64,000 nucleotides of DNA from Psychrobacter sp. 4Dc (GCF_002836715.1 NZ_PJAT01000134.1:1-64000), one strand, 5' to 3'. Positions 36,015 to 45,980 are shown, numbered from the stretch's first letter. Notes: generated by a model not told the origin, from the sequence alone. Program-made: numbers and translations.

Positions 36015-39000
36015 CTAGCTGTCGCTGTCTGCATCATCAGATGCGAGCTTTTCAGCCTGCGTCGGCTTTTTGTGCTCCGTCTTAGGCTTACGACTGCGCG
36101 CCTTTGGTACTTTTGGCGTAGTCAAATTAAACATACCGGTCTGTGGTAGCAATTGCTCAGCCACATTTTCGATCATGTTTTTATAGCTGGCTATGGTCGT
36201 CTTAGACTTAGCTGCTTGACTATCATCTTTGCTAGCCTCTTTAGTAGCTTCTACTACTACCGATTCAATCGTCTGCTCAGTCTCTGCAGCTATGTTTTCT
36301 GCAGCATCTTCTACCTCATTGACAGTTTGCTCTGTAGAGGTTTCGACTTCTACATCCTTAGCCTCTGACTGAGCACGCTCGGCTTCTAGCAAGTGCTCAC
36401 TATCAACACTGACGTTTTCTGTCTGTGTCTGATTGGCTAGGGCAGTTGCTTCAACGTGATGCGCATCGACTTCACTATTAGTTTGCTCAGTGATAGCTGG
36501 TTCCGCGTCACTTACTTGTTCAGCAGGTACACTCAATACAGCGGGTTCCTGATAATCAGGGTGCTGTCCGCGCGGATCGTTGCTAGCACGCTTAGTGATA
36601 GCACGTGGCTCAACGTCTGTCTTACCTTGTGCTGCTGCGAATTGACTCACAGCTTGAGTCATCACTTCAAAGCGTGCGAGGTAGTCGGCAGCCAATGGTT
36701 GATAGCCATAGTTGCTAAAGTCAAAGCTCTTGCTAGCAGCATCAGAGCTATTATCAGTACTCTGAGATTGCTCATTATGCAACGCAATAGTCGCGATAAA
36801 GCAGTTGATAATGCCTTCTTCTGCTAAGCGCGTTTGCGCCTCTGGTAGCGTGGCACGAATAAACTCACCAACCGTGCCGCGTATTGCTGGCACATTAGTG
36901 GCAGCTGGCTTGTCCGCTTGAGTGGCTTGCTGAGCAAGTACTACACGAGGATCGTTACTCGCTTGCCCAAATTTCTCAGCAGTCACATAACGTGTGCCAA
37001 ATAGTGCTTCATGGGTTAGCTCAAGTGCTGAGTTACTCACATTACTTGTGCTTGCATTATTACTATCAGCCTGAGTATTTTGAGCTTCATCACTCTTACT
37101 CATATGTTCAGCAGTTTTGGTTTCCTGCTGTTTTGGAGTCTGAGTTTCTTTAGCTTCCTCTACGTCAGCAGTTACTGACGTTGGAACTTCCGCTTTACTT
37201 TCGGTGTTACTCGTAGAGGTCGATGGTGCCTCTACAGCTACAGGTGCTTTTTTCTCTTCAGCAGCCTGCTCATGCTTAGGAGTATCGTTTTGCACCTTAG
37301 CTTGTTCAGTAGTTGCACGCTTATCGTCATTTACCTGATTGGCATTTGCTTCCACCGTACTTTTTTCGTTATCGCTTTTCTTGTTAGCATTCGGAGCACT
37401 GGTGTTTTGGTTATCAGTGTTCTGCTTATTGCTACTATGCTTATCAGTAGGTTTTTGAGCAGCTGTTTCGTTTGAAAACTCATTTTTTGCTACGTTATTT
37501 GTCGTCGCACTTCGCTGCTCGCTAGGCTGAGTTTTAGCTTGTGTGGATTTGCTATCATCTAAAGATAGATGAACCACTTCAGGCGCTTTTAGCTCAGTTG
37601 GCGCTTCATTGACCTGTAGCACGACCTCGTTAGGGTCTTGATTGCGACGTGCACTATGTTGGTTTTTGCTATTGGCAGCATCGTTGTTTCTAGCGTTCTG
37701 CTGCTTGCTGTGCTTAACGCTGTCAGCCGTTAATGTCTCACCGCGCTCTAGCTTACCGCGTGAACCGCGTTGGCTATGCGATTTACGCTTAGTACGAGTT
37801 TGCTCATCTGCTTTAGAGCTGTTTTCGTTATCAGCATCACTGCGCTCGCTTGCGTTACGATTGTTGCTCTGTTGATTGCCATCTTGGCGGTTATTACGAT
37901 TGCGATCGTTCGTGCGTCTGTTATCATTCTGACGCTTGTCTTGCTGTCTTTGGTCTTGAGTATCAGACGATTTGTCATCAGTATTGTTTGAGCCAGCACT
38001 TTCTGAACTACTGTTTACGTTGCCAGTAGCCTCGTCAGTTGTCTCTTTTCTTTGACGCGGCTTAGAAGATCTAGACTTACGCGGCTTACGTCTTCTTCTG
38101 TCTTCATTGCTGCTGTCGTCAGTATCGCTGTCATTACGACGCGCCTGTTGACGGTTAGCGTTATTATCTGACTGTTGGCTTTCGTTTTTCTGACTGTTGC
38201 TTTGCTGAGTTGGCTGCTCACTAGTTGCAGCTGCACTATTCAATGCATTGCTATCAACTTGACCAAACGAGCCTAAGCTTTGCGCGCCCGTGTTTACTAG
38301 TGCTTCGATTGCTTCAGCGGCATCTCGGCTACTGACACTAGGCGTCGTAGTGGCTTGCGGTGCTTGAGCAAATAGGTTTGATAACCATGCGACGGCTTTT
38401 GGTTGAGCAGTAGCTTCGACACTCTGTGTCTGCGGCGCTACTGGAGCGGCAACACTAGCGGTTTTATTAGCTTGCGGTGCATGTGCAGGCGACACATCGT
38501 TGGTGTTTTTATGATTACGACGATCATTGCTATGATTTACCGTATCGTTCTGTGCTTGCGTAGCTGCGGCCTGCTGTGTGTTTAAGCGGCTCTGCTTATC
38601 ATCTGCAGTTTTACGAGGCTGGCGAGTAGGCTGCTGTTCAGGACGCTCTTTTTCAGCAGTTTGCCAGTCAACGTTGTAGCCAAGGTCACTGTGCTCTTGC
38701 TGCTGAGTATCAGTGATACGTTCATAGCTCGATGGTGCAAAGCCATCACGGTTGAAGTGCAGCTTGAAGTTTGGTGATTCTAAATGCGCGTGTGGCAAAA
38801 TAGTGATACGCGTGCCACTGTCTTGCTCAAGATAAACCAAGCTGTCGCGCTTTTCATTTAATAAGAATGCCGCGATGTCTGTCGGGACTTCTGCTTGTAC
38901 TTCACCTTGACGTTCTTTAAGGGCGATTTGCTCAATTTGACGCATGATAGATAGCGACAATGAGCGCAAGTCACGAATCATACCGTTGCCATGACAACGT

Positions 39001-40202
39001 GGGCAGATATAGCCTGTTGACTCCTCTAATGAAGGACGTAGACGCTGACGGCTCATTTCCATCAAACCAAACTTAGAGATATCACCAAACTGAACGCGCG
39101 CACGATCATATTTGGTCGCGTCGATTAGACGTTTTTCTACTTCTTTTTGGTGCTTATTGTCATTCATGTCAATGAAATCAATAACGATCAAACCACCCAT
39201 ATCACGCAAACGAAGCTGACGAGCAATCTCGTCAGCTGCTTCTAAGTTGGTATGATAAGCCGTCTCAGCGACATCTGAGCCTTTGGTTGACTTAGCTGAG
39301 TTAATGTCGATAGAGACTAGTGCTTCTGTTTGGTCAATAACGATTGAACCACCTGATGGCAGACGAACTTCACGCTGATAAGCGGTTTCGATTTGTTTTT
39401 CGATATTGAAGCGCGAAAACATCGGCTCATAGTCAGTATATTTGCGTAGCTTTTCGGCTTGTTTTGGCATTACCGCATCGATAAACCCAGCCGCTTCAAT
39501 GTAAGCGTTTTCGTTATCAATCCAAATCTCAGCGATATCATCACGTAGATAATCACGAACAGCACGTGTGACAACGCCCGCTTCTTGGTGAACCAAGCGC
39601 GGTGATGGGTATTTTTGGTTTTGTTCTTGAATGGCTTGCCAAATATTGAGCAAGTGGTTTAGATCGTGCTGTAAATCTTCCTGAGTCTTACCAATACCAG
39701 CAGTACGAATGATGACACTCATGCCTTTTGGTAAATCAAGGTTGCTCAGCATACGCTTCATATCTTCACGCAGTTTGCCCGAGATTTGACGTGAGATACC
39801 ACCACCGCGAGGGTTGTTTGGCATTAATACTAGGTAGCGACCTGCTAATGACACATACGTCGACAGGGCAGCGCCTTTATTACCACGCTCTTCTTTTTCG
39901 ACTTGGACGATTAGCTCGTCACCTTCTTTGATCAGTTTTTTGATGTTTTCGTCGCGTGGGTTGCCGCTTAGGTATTCAGCAGAGATTTCACGGATTGGTA
40001 AAAAACCTTGGCGCTGAGAACCGTATTCAACGAATACTGCTTCGAGCGATGGCTCAACACGGGTCACATGACCTTTATAGATGTTAGATTTTTTTTGCTC
40101 ACGAGTACGGTTTTCTAGGTCGAAATCGTACAGATGATTGCCTTTACATAAGGCGACACGAATCTCTTCGTTTTGAGTGGCGTTGATCAAAATGCGTTTC
40201 AT
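36015..40202 (-). CDS. rne: Ribonuclease E
   Basis: RNase E is the essential endonuclease for mRNA decay and rRNA/tRNA processing and the scaffold of the degradosome. The catalytic core (about residues 1-510) is well conserved: MKRILINATQNEEIRVALC start, an S1 domain at about 37-120, the catalytic acidic residues in VSIDINSAKSTKG and IVIDFIDMND, and the zinc link CPRCHGNG near residue 400. The remaining 880 residues are disordered and of low complexity: Gln/Asn/Arg-rich to about 900 with an arginine-rich block RRRRKPRKSRSSKPRQRK, then Glu/Ala/Thr-rich. ASNDPR occurs twice, near residues 1080 and 1208. At 1395 residues it exceeds the E. coli enzyme (1061) and shows how tails differ. It is divergent from rluC, as in E. 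coli. Confidence 0.97.
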   Translation of the reverse strand: MKRILINATQNEEIRVALCKGNHLYDFDLENRTREQKKSNIYKGHVTRVEPSLEAVFVEYGSQRQGFLPIREISAEYLSGNPRDENIKKLIKEGDELIVQVEKEERGNKGAALSTYVSLAGRYLVLMPNNPRGGGISRQISGKLREDMKRMLSNLDLPKGMSVIIRTAGIGKTQEDLQHDLNHLLNIWQAIQEQNQKYPSPRLVHQEAGVVTRAVRDYLRDDIAEIWIDNENAYIEAAGFIDAVMPKQAEKLRKYTDYEPMFSRFNIEKQIETAYQREVRLPSGGSIVIDQTEALVSIDINSAKSTKGSDVAETAYHTNLEAADEIARQLRLRDMGGLIVIDFIDMNDNKHQKEVEKRLIDATKYDRARVQFGDISKFGLMEMSRQRLRPSLEESTGYICPRCHGNGMIRDLRSLSLSIMRQIEQIALKERQGEVQAEVPTDIAAFLLNEKRDSLVYLEQDSGTRITILPHAHLESPNFKLHFNRDGFAPSSYERITDTQQQEHSDLGYNVDWQTAEKERPEQQPTRQPRKTADDKQSRLNTQQAAATQAQNDTVNHSNDRRNHKNTNDVSPAHAPQANKTASVAAPVAPQTQSVEATAQPKAVAWLSNLFAQAPQATTTPSVSSRDAAEAIEALVNTGAQSLGSFGQVDSNALNSAAATSEQPTQQSNSQKNESQQSDNNANRQQARRNDSDTDDSSNEDRRRRKPRKSRSSKPRQRKETTDEATGNVNSSSESAGSNNTDDKSSDTQDQRQQDKRQNDNRRTNDRNRNNRQDGNQQSNNRNASERSDADNENSSKADEQTRTKRKSHSQRGSRGKLERGETLTADSVKHSKQQNARNNDAANSKNQHSARRNQDPNEVVLQVNEAPTELKAPEVVHLSLDDSKSTQAKTQPSEQRSATTNNVAKNEFSNETAAQKPTDKHSSNKQNTDNQNTSAPNANKKSDNEKSTVEANANQVNDDKRATTEQAKVQNDTPKHEQAAEEKKAPVAVEAPSTSTSNTESKAEVPTSVTADVEEAKETQTPKQQETKTAEHMSKSDEAQNTQADSNNASTSNVSNSALELTHEALFGTRYVTAEKFGQASNDPRVVLAQQATQADKPAATNVPAIRGTVGEFIRATLPEAQTRLAEEGIINCFIATIALHNEQSQSTDNSSDAASKSFDFSNYGYQPLAADYLARFEVMTQAVSQFAAAQGKTDVEPRAITKRASNDPRGQHPDYQEPAVLSVPAEQVSDAEPAITEQTNSEVDAHHVEATALANQTQTENVSVDSEHLLEAERAQSEAKDVEVETSTEQTVNEVEDAAENIAAETEQTIESVVVEATKEASKDDSQAAKSKTTIASYKNMIENVAEQLLPQTGMFNLTTPKVPKARSRKPKTEHKKPTQAEKLASDDADSDS

Positions 40203-41375
40203 ATTTGTATCCTATGAGTACGCATGACAATGATAAGACAGTCTTTAGGACATAGTGGCAAGTGTGGCTAATATTGTGATTAGCGTGTGTAGATGTTCAT
40301 TAACGGTAGAACGTAAATCGTGGGTTTATAAAGCACATGGGCTTTATAAACAGCTTCTTTTTTACCTGAAGTAATGAGCAGTGCTCATGTTAATATCAGT
40401 AATATAGGGTGTAAGGCTACGGTACTCATATTTTATCATCAGTAAACTTGGTACATATATGATTGGGTCAGCGAGTCAAAGCGCTCTTATTCTCAGTACG
40501 TTCTATTGGTAGTGATTTCAGCGCACGTTGTAAGCGTGGGCGAGGGTCAGTTACATCTCTAAAAAATACTGATATTAAAAAGGCGTGGTGCTGTTGCCAT
40601 TCATCCATCAAAGTCTAACAATAATATCGCGGCCATGATTGCTACTATATAGTGGCGTCATTCAGCGGTTGTTTATTCAGGCGAAGCAATTGGTTACTCT
40701 TTGTTTATCGTTCTTTGTATAACGTCAATAATATCTTGGGTGTCTCAAGGTTAGGTGTCGCAGCTTTTGTAATCAGCGGGGCGTACTTGGCAAACAGAGT
40801 AATGGACCAGCTTGTCAGCATGGTATCGTATTTACATTGTTATCGTCATCTGTTTGACCACCAATACTTAGGCAGCTATCGATATACTTTTCGATCCTAA
40901 CGCTAAACTACCCATACTTGCTCAACTATGCTGGCATAAAGAGCCATCAGATAAATAGTCATTAAATAATGATTGGTTATCGAGTACGGTCGTTGTCATG
41001 CAATTAGTGAGTCAGTGTTGTGTTGTAATCGGTTAATAAGCTGATTTATTATCAGAGTGATTAACGCGATGGTATTTAGTGTCACTATTTATTTTATGGT
41101 ACCGAATAACATTCAGTACAGTATTTTTAATTTGTAGGGCTATATTTGGTAAGTAATACCTCTAAATAAATAACGCGCCCTAAAATCAGATGAAACGTGT
41201 CAGGTCAGCAGGATAAATAGTGTCAACCTCTTTACTGGCAAGTAGTAGAAAGCTGACAAGCAATAAAATGGTGGTCAACTATTTGTAACAACAATGATTA
41301 TTGCTGTCGCCTCTGCTTAATTGTCGCTCAACATGCTAAACTATAGCAAATCTTTGTGTAAATACCTAACTAAAA
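40203..41375. other. 1173-base gap between rne and rluC
   Basis: No convincing gene is present; the one longer frame (40652-40900) has no ribosome-binding site or recognisable features. The rne side contains an 11-bp hairpin at 40324-40351. The rluC side ends in an AT-rich promoter-like stretch without a strong ribosome-binding site. In E. coli the same divergent pair is separated by a long rne leader that mediates feedback control, so part of this gap is probably rne 5' untranslated RNA. An unannotated small RNA cannot be excluded. Confidence 0.55.
40324..40351 (-). promoter_or_regulatory. Hairpin in the likely rne leader
   Basis: GTTTATAAAGC and GCTTTATAAAC form a perfect 11-bp stem with a six-base loop, 122 bases upstream of the rne start. 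In E. coli, RNase E represses its own mRNA through hairpins in the 5' leader. By analogy this may serve that role; I could not compare the structures. On the plus strand it is followed by TTCTTTTTT, so it could instead end a transcript from the rluC direction. Confidence 0.5.
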
Positions 41376-42401
41376 ATGACAAACTCAAAAATGACTGACG
41401 ACGCTACTACCCATGAAGCCCCTGCTATTTTTAATAGCAAAACACGCCCACAAAGCGCTGACGATGAGATTAGCAACTTCGGTAAGGTGAACTACCTCGA
41501 AGTAACGCGCCATCAACACGACCAGCGTTTGGATAATTTCTTGTTAAACCGTTTAAAAGGTTTGCCAAAATCACATATCTACAAAATGATTCGCTCAGAT
41601 GAGATACGCGTCAATAATAAGCGCTGCAAAGCACACGATAGAGTGCAGCGTGAAGATGTGGTACGTATCGCCCCTGTAGAGCTAGCAACGCGCGAGAAAC
41701 CAATTATTAGTACCGAGTTCGCCAAAAGCTTGCTGGCGCGCGTGGTCTATGAAGATGACGGTTTGCTAGTGCTAAATAAACCTTCTGGTATCGCTGTGCA
41801 TGGCGGTAGCGGCTTGGACTTTGGGGTTATCGAAGCCATGCGTGAAGTGACGGGTAAAAAATACCTAGAGCTAATCCATCGCATTGATAAAGACACATCA
41901 GGGCTACTGATGATTTCCAAAAAACGCTCAACGCTCAAAGTGTTGCAGCAGCATTTGGTAGACAAGACCATTCAAAAGCACTATCTATGTCTTGCCAAAG
42001 GACAACCTGCGCTTAATGAGCAGCGTATCAATGCGCCGTTGCTACGTTATACACTTGCTAGTGGTGAGCGCCGAGTGAAAGTAGATAGCCAAGACCCACA
42101 AGCGAAAGAAAGTCAGACTGATATCATTATCCATGATCGCTTTATGATTAATAGTCAGCCAGTAAGCTTAATTGAAGCCAAGCCATTGACGGGTCGCACT
42201 CATCAAATCCGTGTGCATTTGGCACATATCGGTCATGCTATCTTGGGTGATGACAAATATAACGTTCATGATAAATCAGGTGTCCATCGTTTGTGTCTAC
42301 ATGCATGGCGCTTAGATATTCCAGGCTACAAGACCATTACTGCGCCATTGCCAGACGATATGGCAGATTGGTTACCAGAAACAACGAAGTTGCCTGAATA
42401 G
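41376..42401 (+). CDS. rluC: 23S rRNA pseudouridine synthase RluC
   Basis: RluC makes pseudouridines at 955, 2504 and 2580 of 23S rRNA (E. coli numbering). An S4 RNA-binding domain at about residues 50-110 (RLDNFLLNRLKGLPKSHIYKMIRSDEIRVN) precedes the catalytic domain. The invariant Asp lies in ELIHRIDKDTSGLLM, and the later motif GRTHQIRVHLAHIGHAILGD is typical of the RluA/RluC/RluD group. RluD is the alternative; the divergent position beside rne, as in E. coli, supports RluC. The first ATG (41376) is used; a second lies 15 bases later. It is followed by a HAD phosphatase, an arrangement also seen in Pseudomonas. Confidence 0.92.
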   Translation: MTNSKMTDDATTHEAPAIFNSKTRPQSADDEISNFGKVNYLEVTRHQHDQRLDNFLLNRLKGLPKSHIYKMIRSDEIRVNNKRCKAHDRVQREDVVRIAPVELATREKPIISTEFAKSLLARVVYEDDGLLVLNKPSGIAVHGGSGLDFGVIEAMREVTGKKYLELIHRIDKDTSGLLMISKKRSTLKVLQQHLVDKTIQKHYLCLAKGQPALNEQRINAPLLRYTLASGERRVKVDSQDPQAKESQTDIIIHDRFMINSQPVSLIEAKPLTGRTHQIRVHLAHIGHAILGDDKYNVHDKSGVHRLCLHAWRLDIPGYKTITAPLPDDMADWLPETTKLPE

Positions 42402-42446
42402 TTTTTCAAAATTAATTCTTAAGCCAAACTATTTTTGTATTTTCTT

Positions 42447-42493
42447 AAACGTCACGATATCTTATTTTTACGAATAAGCCGCCGTGACGTTTT
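42447..42493 (+). terminator. Terminator-like hairpin after rluC
   Basis: AAACGTCACG pairs with CGTGACGTTT, and inside that CTTATT pairs with AATAAG, giving a long two-part hairpin followed by TTTT. It would reduce but may not abolish read-through into the HAD gene. Confidence 0.75.
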
Positions 42494-42534
42494 AGTATCT
42501 GCTATTTATTATTGTTATTCATTAAGGTAAATTC

Positions 42535-43242
42535 ATGACCAAACCAGCTACAATTTCAGAACGCATTATAAATGCTCAACCATCAGCAGAACACAATCTG
42601 TCTGATAAGACGTTGATTATTTTTGATTGGGACGGCACGTTAATGGATTCAATCGGCCTGATTGTTGATTCTATGCATGTGGCTGGGGAAACACACGGGT
42701 TTAAGACGACTGATAAAGCTGTAAAAGACATCATTGGTCTGAGTTTAATGAATGGCATTAAGATTTTATATCCGCAGGCAAACGATGCGCAGTTGCGTGA
42801 GATTCAGCAAACCTATGCAGAGTACTATATTGCCAATAGTCATAGTACGCCGCTATTTGAACCGATAGAGCATATGTTGCAAACTTTGCAGCAGCAGGGC
42901 AAAACGCTCGCCGTAGCAACTGGTAAAAAAAGAAAAGGGCTAGATCGTGTATTAGATGCCTCAGATAGCCATGATTATTTTGCAATTACGCGTTGTGCTG
43001 ATGAGTCAGGCTCAAAACCTGATCCGCAAATGTTGACCGATATCTTGGATTATACGCAGCAGCAGGTTTCTGATGCTGTGTTTATCGGCGACAGTATCTA
43101 TGACATTCAGATGGCAACAGCATTAGGCATGACCAGTATAGCGGTGAACTATGGTACGGCAACGAGTGTAGAGCTTGCTGAGCAAAATCCAACCTATCAG
43201 GTTGATACTCCACAAGCGCTAGTGGATTTGCTATGCGGGTAG
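42535..43242 (+). CDS. HAD-superfamily hydrolase, phosphoglycolate phosphatase-like
   Basis: This is a 235-residue phosphatase of HAD subfamily I. Motif I is DWDGTLMDS with Asp31 as the nucleophile and Asp33 as acid/base; the middle motif is ATGKKRKGLD and the last is IGDSIYDIQMATALGM. The cap domain of about 70 residues lies after motif I. The substrate cannot be told from sequence; phosphoglycolate, GMP-like or other small phosphates are possible. It follows rluC by 133 bases on the same strand with a hairpin in between. Confidence 0.87.
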   Translation: MTKPATISERIINAQPSAEHNLSDKTLIIFDWDGTLMDSIGLIVDSMHVAGETHGFKTTDKAVKDIIGLSLMNGIKILYPQANDAQLREIQQTYAEYYIANSHSTPLFEPIEHMLQTLQQQGKTLAVATGKKRKGLDRVLDASDSHDYFAITRCADESGSKPDPQMLTDILDYTQQQVSDAVFIGDSIYDIQMATALGMTSIAVNYGTATSVELAEQNPTYQVDTPQALVDLLCG

Positions 43243-43311
43243 AGCTACTTTTATAATTCTCGTTATTCTAATAGCACACCGATGATAATAATGAGTGAAT
43301 AAACAGACAAT

Positions 43312-43348
43312 AAAAAAGGGTTTATCGTAATAGCGATAAACCCTTTTT
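43312..43348. terminator. Bidirectional terminator between HAD gene and engB
   Basis: AAAAAAGGGTTTATCG pairs with CGATAAACCCTTTTT around TAATAG. It separates convergent genes and works on both strands. Confidence 0.92.
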
Positions 43349-43365
43349 ATTAAAGACAACGATGT

Positions 43366-44136
43366 TTATTTGTTTTCTTTATCAACGCTCTCTTTTTCAC
43401 CGCTTTCCTTTTCAATAGCGTCTTCTAACTCAGCCCCTTCTAGTAACGCAAAAGAAGACTCAATGATTTTGTCTGCATCAAGCTGATACTCATACCAGTT
43501 GCCCATTATTCCAGCCAACTCATCGAGACCTTCTTTTCTGAGAGCCGAAAACAACTGAATGGTACAGTTTAAGCCCAGTTTTTTCAGGCGTTTACGAGTC
43601 TCAAGGAGGGCGTTTTTAGAAGCACCGTACTTCAGTTTATCTGCTTTGGTCAGCAGAATATGTACTGGTAGCTCACCATCGTTTGCCCAGTGCAGCATTT
43701 GCTCATCAAAAAACTTAAGCGGATGACGAATATCTGTCATCAATACCAGACCTGCAAGGCTTGAGCGTGATACCAAGTATTCTTCTAGCTCAACCTGCCA
43801 TTCTTTTTTCATCTCTAGCGGAACAGCTGCATAGCCGTAACCAGGCAAATCGACCAAACGTCTGTCAGTATCACCGATACTAAAAAAGTTAATCATCTGC
43901 GTGCGTCCAGGTGTCTTAGACGAGCGAGCCAATTGACGCTGATTGGTTAAGGCGTTGATGGCTGATGATTTGCCAGCGTTTGAGCGACCTGCAAAAGCGA
44001 CTTCCAATCCCATATCAGGCGGACAGAGACGAAAGGTAGGTGCTGACATCATAAACTCAGTTTGTTGAATTTTCTGACGAGATTTGGTATTGAACAAAGC
44101 ATGTTCAGCGGCGACATCGTTAAACGGGGTACTCAT
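43366..44136 (-). CDS. engB: Ribosome biogenesis GTPase EngB (YihA/YsxC)
   Basis: EngB is an essential GTPase that helps large-subunit assembly. The G motifs are clear: G1 GRSNAGKSS near residue 51, G3 DLPGYGYA near 97, G4 TKAD near 163. The G2 Thr lies in SKTPGRTQMINFF. The length of 256 residues is above the E. coli protein (210) because of a 30-residue N-terminal extension and an acidic, Lys/Glu-rich tail of about 30 residues. It is monocistronic. A 404-base gap separates it from the cytochrome genes. Confidence 0.94.
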   Translation of the reverse strand: MSTPFNDVAAEHALFNTKSRQKIQQTEFMMSAPTFRLCPPDMGLEVAFAGRSNAGKSSAINALTNQRQLARSSKTPGRTQMINFFSIGDTDRRLVDLPGYGYAAVPLEMKKEWQVELEEYLVSRSSLAGLVLMTDIRHPLKFFDEQMLHWANDGELPVHILLTKADKLKYGASKNALLETRKRLKKLGLNCTIQLFSALRKEGLDELAGIMGNWYEYQLDADKIIESSFALLEGAELEDAIEKESGEKESVDKENK

Positions 44137-44540
44137 AAATGGCTCATTAATCTTAAAAAATTGGATGCGATTATAAAATTTTAGTCAGCTGATGATTCAA
44201 GTCATCGGTGCGGTCAAGTAATTGGTCAAGCGATAGGTAAATCAAGTTAAAAGTATGTTCTTTATCAATACAGTTATGTGCAAATCATAAAAGTAGCTAT
44301 TTAATATTACTGGCTATTCTATACTATTCCGTGTCTTACTTATTGAAATAACTGCGATTAGCATCATATAAATAGTAGGATAACATTAAAGTTGGCCAGT
44401 CATTAAGACAAGTTCTCAGCTTTAACAAAGCCATATTCAAATTCTCTATGTTTATATGACATATATTGTTACAATGTTTAACGAGAGACGTTTAATAGAA
44501 CGATTGATGAGACACGTGAAATATCACGAGGAGGTGCTCT
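44137..44540. other. 404-base divergent gap between engB and cytochrome c5 gene
   Basis: Contains the promoters of both divergent genes. A strong AGGAGG ribosome-binding site lies at 44529-44534, before the c5 ATG. I see no further feature. Confidence 0.5.
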
Positions 44541-44876
44541 ATGTTTTCAATCAGTAAACTTCTTAGCACGAGTTATCGCGCTATAACGGCTAGCAGTACT
44601 GCACTATTATTAAGTGGCATTATGATTAGCAGCGCAGGTGCGGCGGATATCGCCACTACCTATAATAACTCATGTGCAGCCTGTCACGATAGTGGGGCGT
44701 TGAATGCCATCAAAAAAGGTGATAGTGCGAAATGGCAACAGCTGATTAAACAAAAAAGTATGCCGACGCTTATCAAGTCTGTCAAAGGTGGGATGCCGCA
44801 AATGCCAGCAGGTGGTCTTTGCGACAAATGTAGTGATGACGATTATCGTAAACTTATCGAATATATGAGCAAGTAA
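44541..44876 (+). CDS. Cytochrome c5 family protein
   Basis: A periplasmic mono-haem c-type cytochrome of 111 residues. A signal peptide ends near SAGAA/DIA. The haem site is CAACH near residues 44-48, and the probable axial Met lies in GGMPQMPAGG. The additional pair CDKC (about 95-98) matches the disulfide typical of cytochrome c5. It would shuttle electrons to terminal oxidases, probably with the c4 cytochrome encoded 318 bases downstream on the same strand. A terminator-like hairpin separates the two, so they may be separately controlled. Confidence 0.92.
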   Translation: MFSISKLLSTSYRAITASSTALLLSGIMISSAGAADIATTYNNSCAACHDSGALNAIKKGDSAKWQQLIKQKSMPTLIKSVKGGMPQMPAGGLCDKCSDDDYRKLIEYMSK

Positions 44877-44910
44877 TTGACTCATAAATATAATTTGAAT
44901 ATATAAAATA

Positions 44911-44950
44911 AAGCGCTGGGTTAACAACCTATCTGCGCTTTTTGTTTTTG
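44911..44950 (+). terminator. Terminator after the cytochrome c5 gene
   Basis: AAGCGC and GCGCTT close a larger loop that can also pair internally (GGTT with AACC), followed by TTTTGTTTTTG. The rest of the gap to 45194 shows no gene. Confidence 0.7.
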
Positions 44951-45194
44951 CGTCATATTGTATATTCTGTTGCCAGAAAACTGATGGATACTATGATTAA
45001 GTAGGCAAATGATACAAAGTCTTGCTATAATAATCGAAAATAAACCCTGATGTTAGTAAGTACTTTCAGACTGCTTGTGTCCAAGACCTCAAAATATACG
45101 CCATTCTCATGATTAAAGAGGCGGCTATATCAGGTATCTTACCAGTGCAATCACTCTAAATAATGCTTACGCCGAGCTAGTAGGATTTGTATCA

Positions 45195-45863
45195 ATGAAA
45201 AAGTTAATCGCTGCTGCCAGCTTATGCGTTGCAAGTTTCAGCGTACAAGCTGCTATTATTGTTCCTGAATATGACGTCAATGCAGGTCAAAAAGTTGCAG
45301 AAACCGTTTGTGCCGCTTGTCATGGTCTTAATGGCGTCAGCATTGTTCCTGCACAGCCAAACCTTGGCGGCCAAAACGTAAAGTACCTATATAAACAGCT
45401 AGTCAACTTTAAAGCAGGTTATCGTAAAAACGGTATCATGCAGTCACAAGTTGCTAATCTATCTCAGCAAGACTTAGCCAACGTAGCAGGTTACTATGCC
45501 AGTCAAGCGCCTTGGGGCGTTGGCTACGGCAATCCTGCAACCAACCAAGAAGCGACTAAGCTATTCTTGGGCGGTGATAAGTCGCGCGGTGTCATTGGCT
45601 GTGCCGGCTGTCATGGTCCAGATGCTGCAGGTAATACTTGGGCTGCATTTCCAAAGCTAGGCGGACAGCATGCTCAGTATATTGCTACTCAGCTAAAACT
45701 ATTCCGTGCCGCTGGACGTGTTGATGATATCGATAGCGATGATCAAAAACGAGTCAATGATGCAGCCAAAGAAGGCGAGATGGGTATGATGCAAACGGTT
45801 GCATCGAAACTATCAGATCGTGACATTCGTATCTTGTCAGATTATGTAAGTGCTATTCACTAA
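45195..45863 (+). CDS. Di-haem cytochrome c4
   Basis: A 222-residue periplasmic cytochrome with two c-type haem domains, each with a CxxCH site: CAACHG near residue 36 and CAGCHG near 137. The signal peptide ends at SVQAA. The axial methionines are probably in NGIMQSQVANLS and MGMMQTVASKLS. The repeated ANVAGYYASQ and ILSDYVSAIH ends mark the two domains. Cytochrome c4 carries electrons from bc1 or other donors to cbb3-type oxidases. The gene ends at a compact terminator. Confidence 0.93.
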   Translation: MKKLIAAASLCVASFSVQAAIIVPEYDVNAGQKVAETVCAACHGLNGVSIVPAQPNLGGQNVKYLYKQLVNFKAGYRKNGIMQSQVANLSQQDLANVAGYYASQAPWGVGYGNPATNQEATKLFLGGDKSRGVIGCAGCHGPDAAGNTWAAFPKLGGQHAQYIATQLKLFRAAGRVDDIDSDDQKRVNDAAKEGEMGMMQTVASKLSDRDIRILSDYVSAIH

Positions 45864-45956
45864 TTGAGTCGCACTGATTCAATATCTGATACATGCTTTG
45901 CTTTGCATAGAAGGCCATTGAGTACTGAATCGCATATTGATTATATCTGAATGACT

Positions 45957-45980
45957 AAACCCCGATTTCGGGGTTTTTTT
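45957..45980 (+). terminator. Terminator after cytochrome c4
   Basis: AAACCCCGA and TCGGGGTTT pair around TT, followed by seven T residues. The 228 bases after it, up to the next start, hold no gene I can see. Confidence 0.9.

Noticed and set aside
40652..40900. An 82-codon frame in the rne-rluC gap
   Set aside because: No ribosome-binding site and no protein-like pattern; a chance frame in a long gap.
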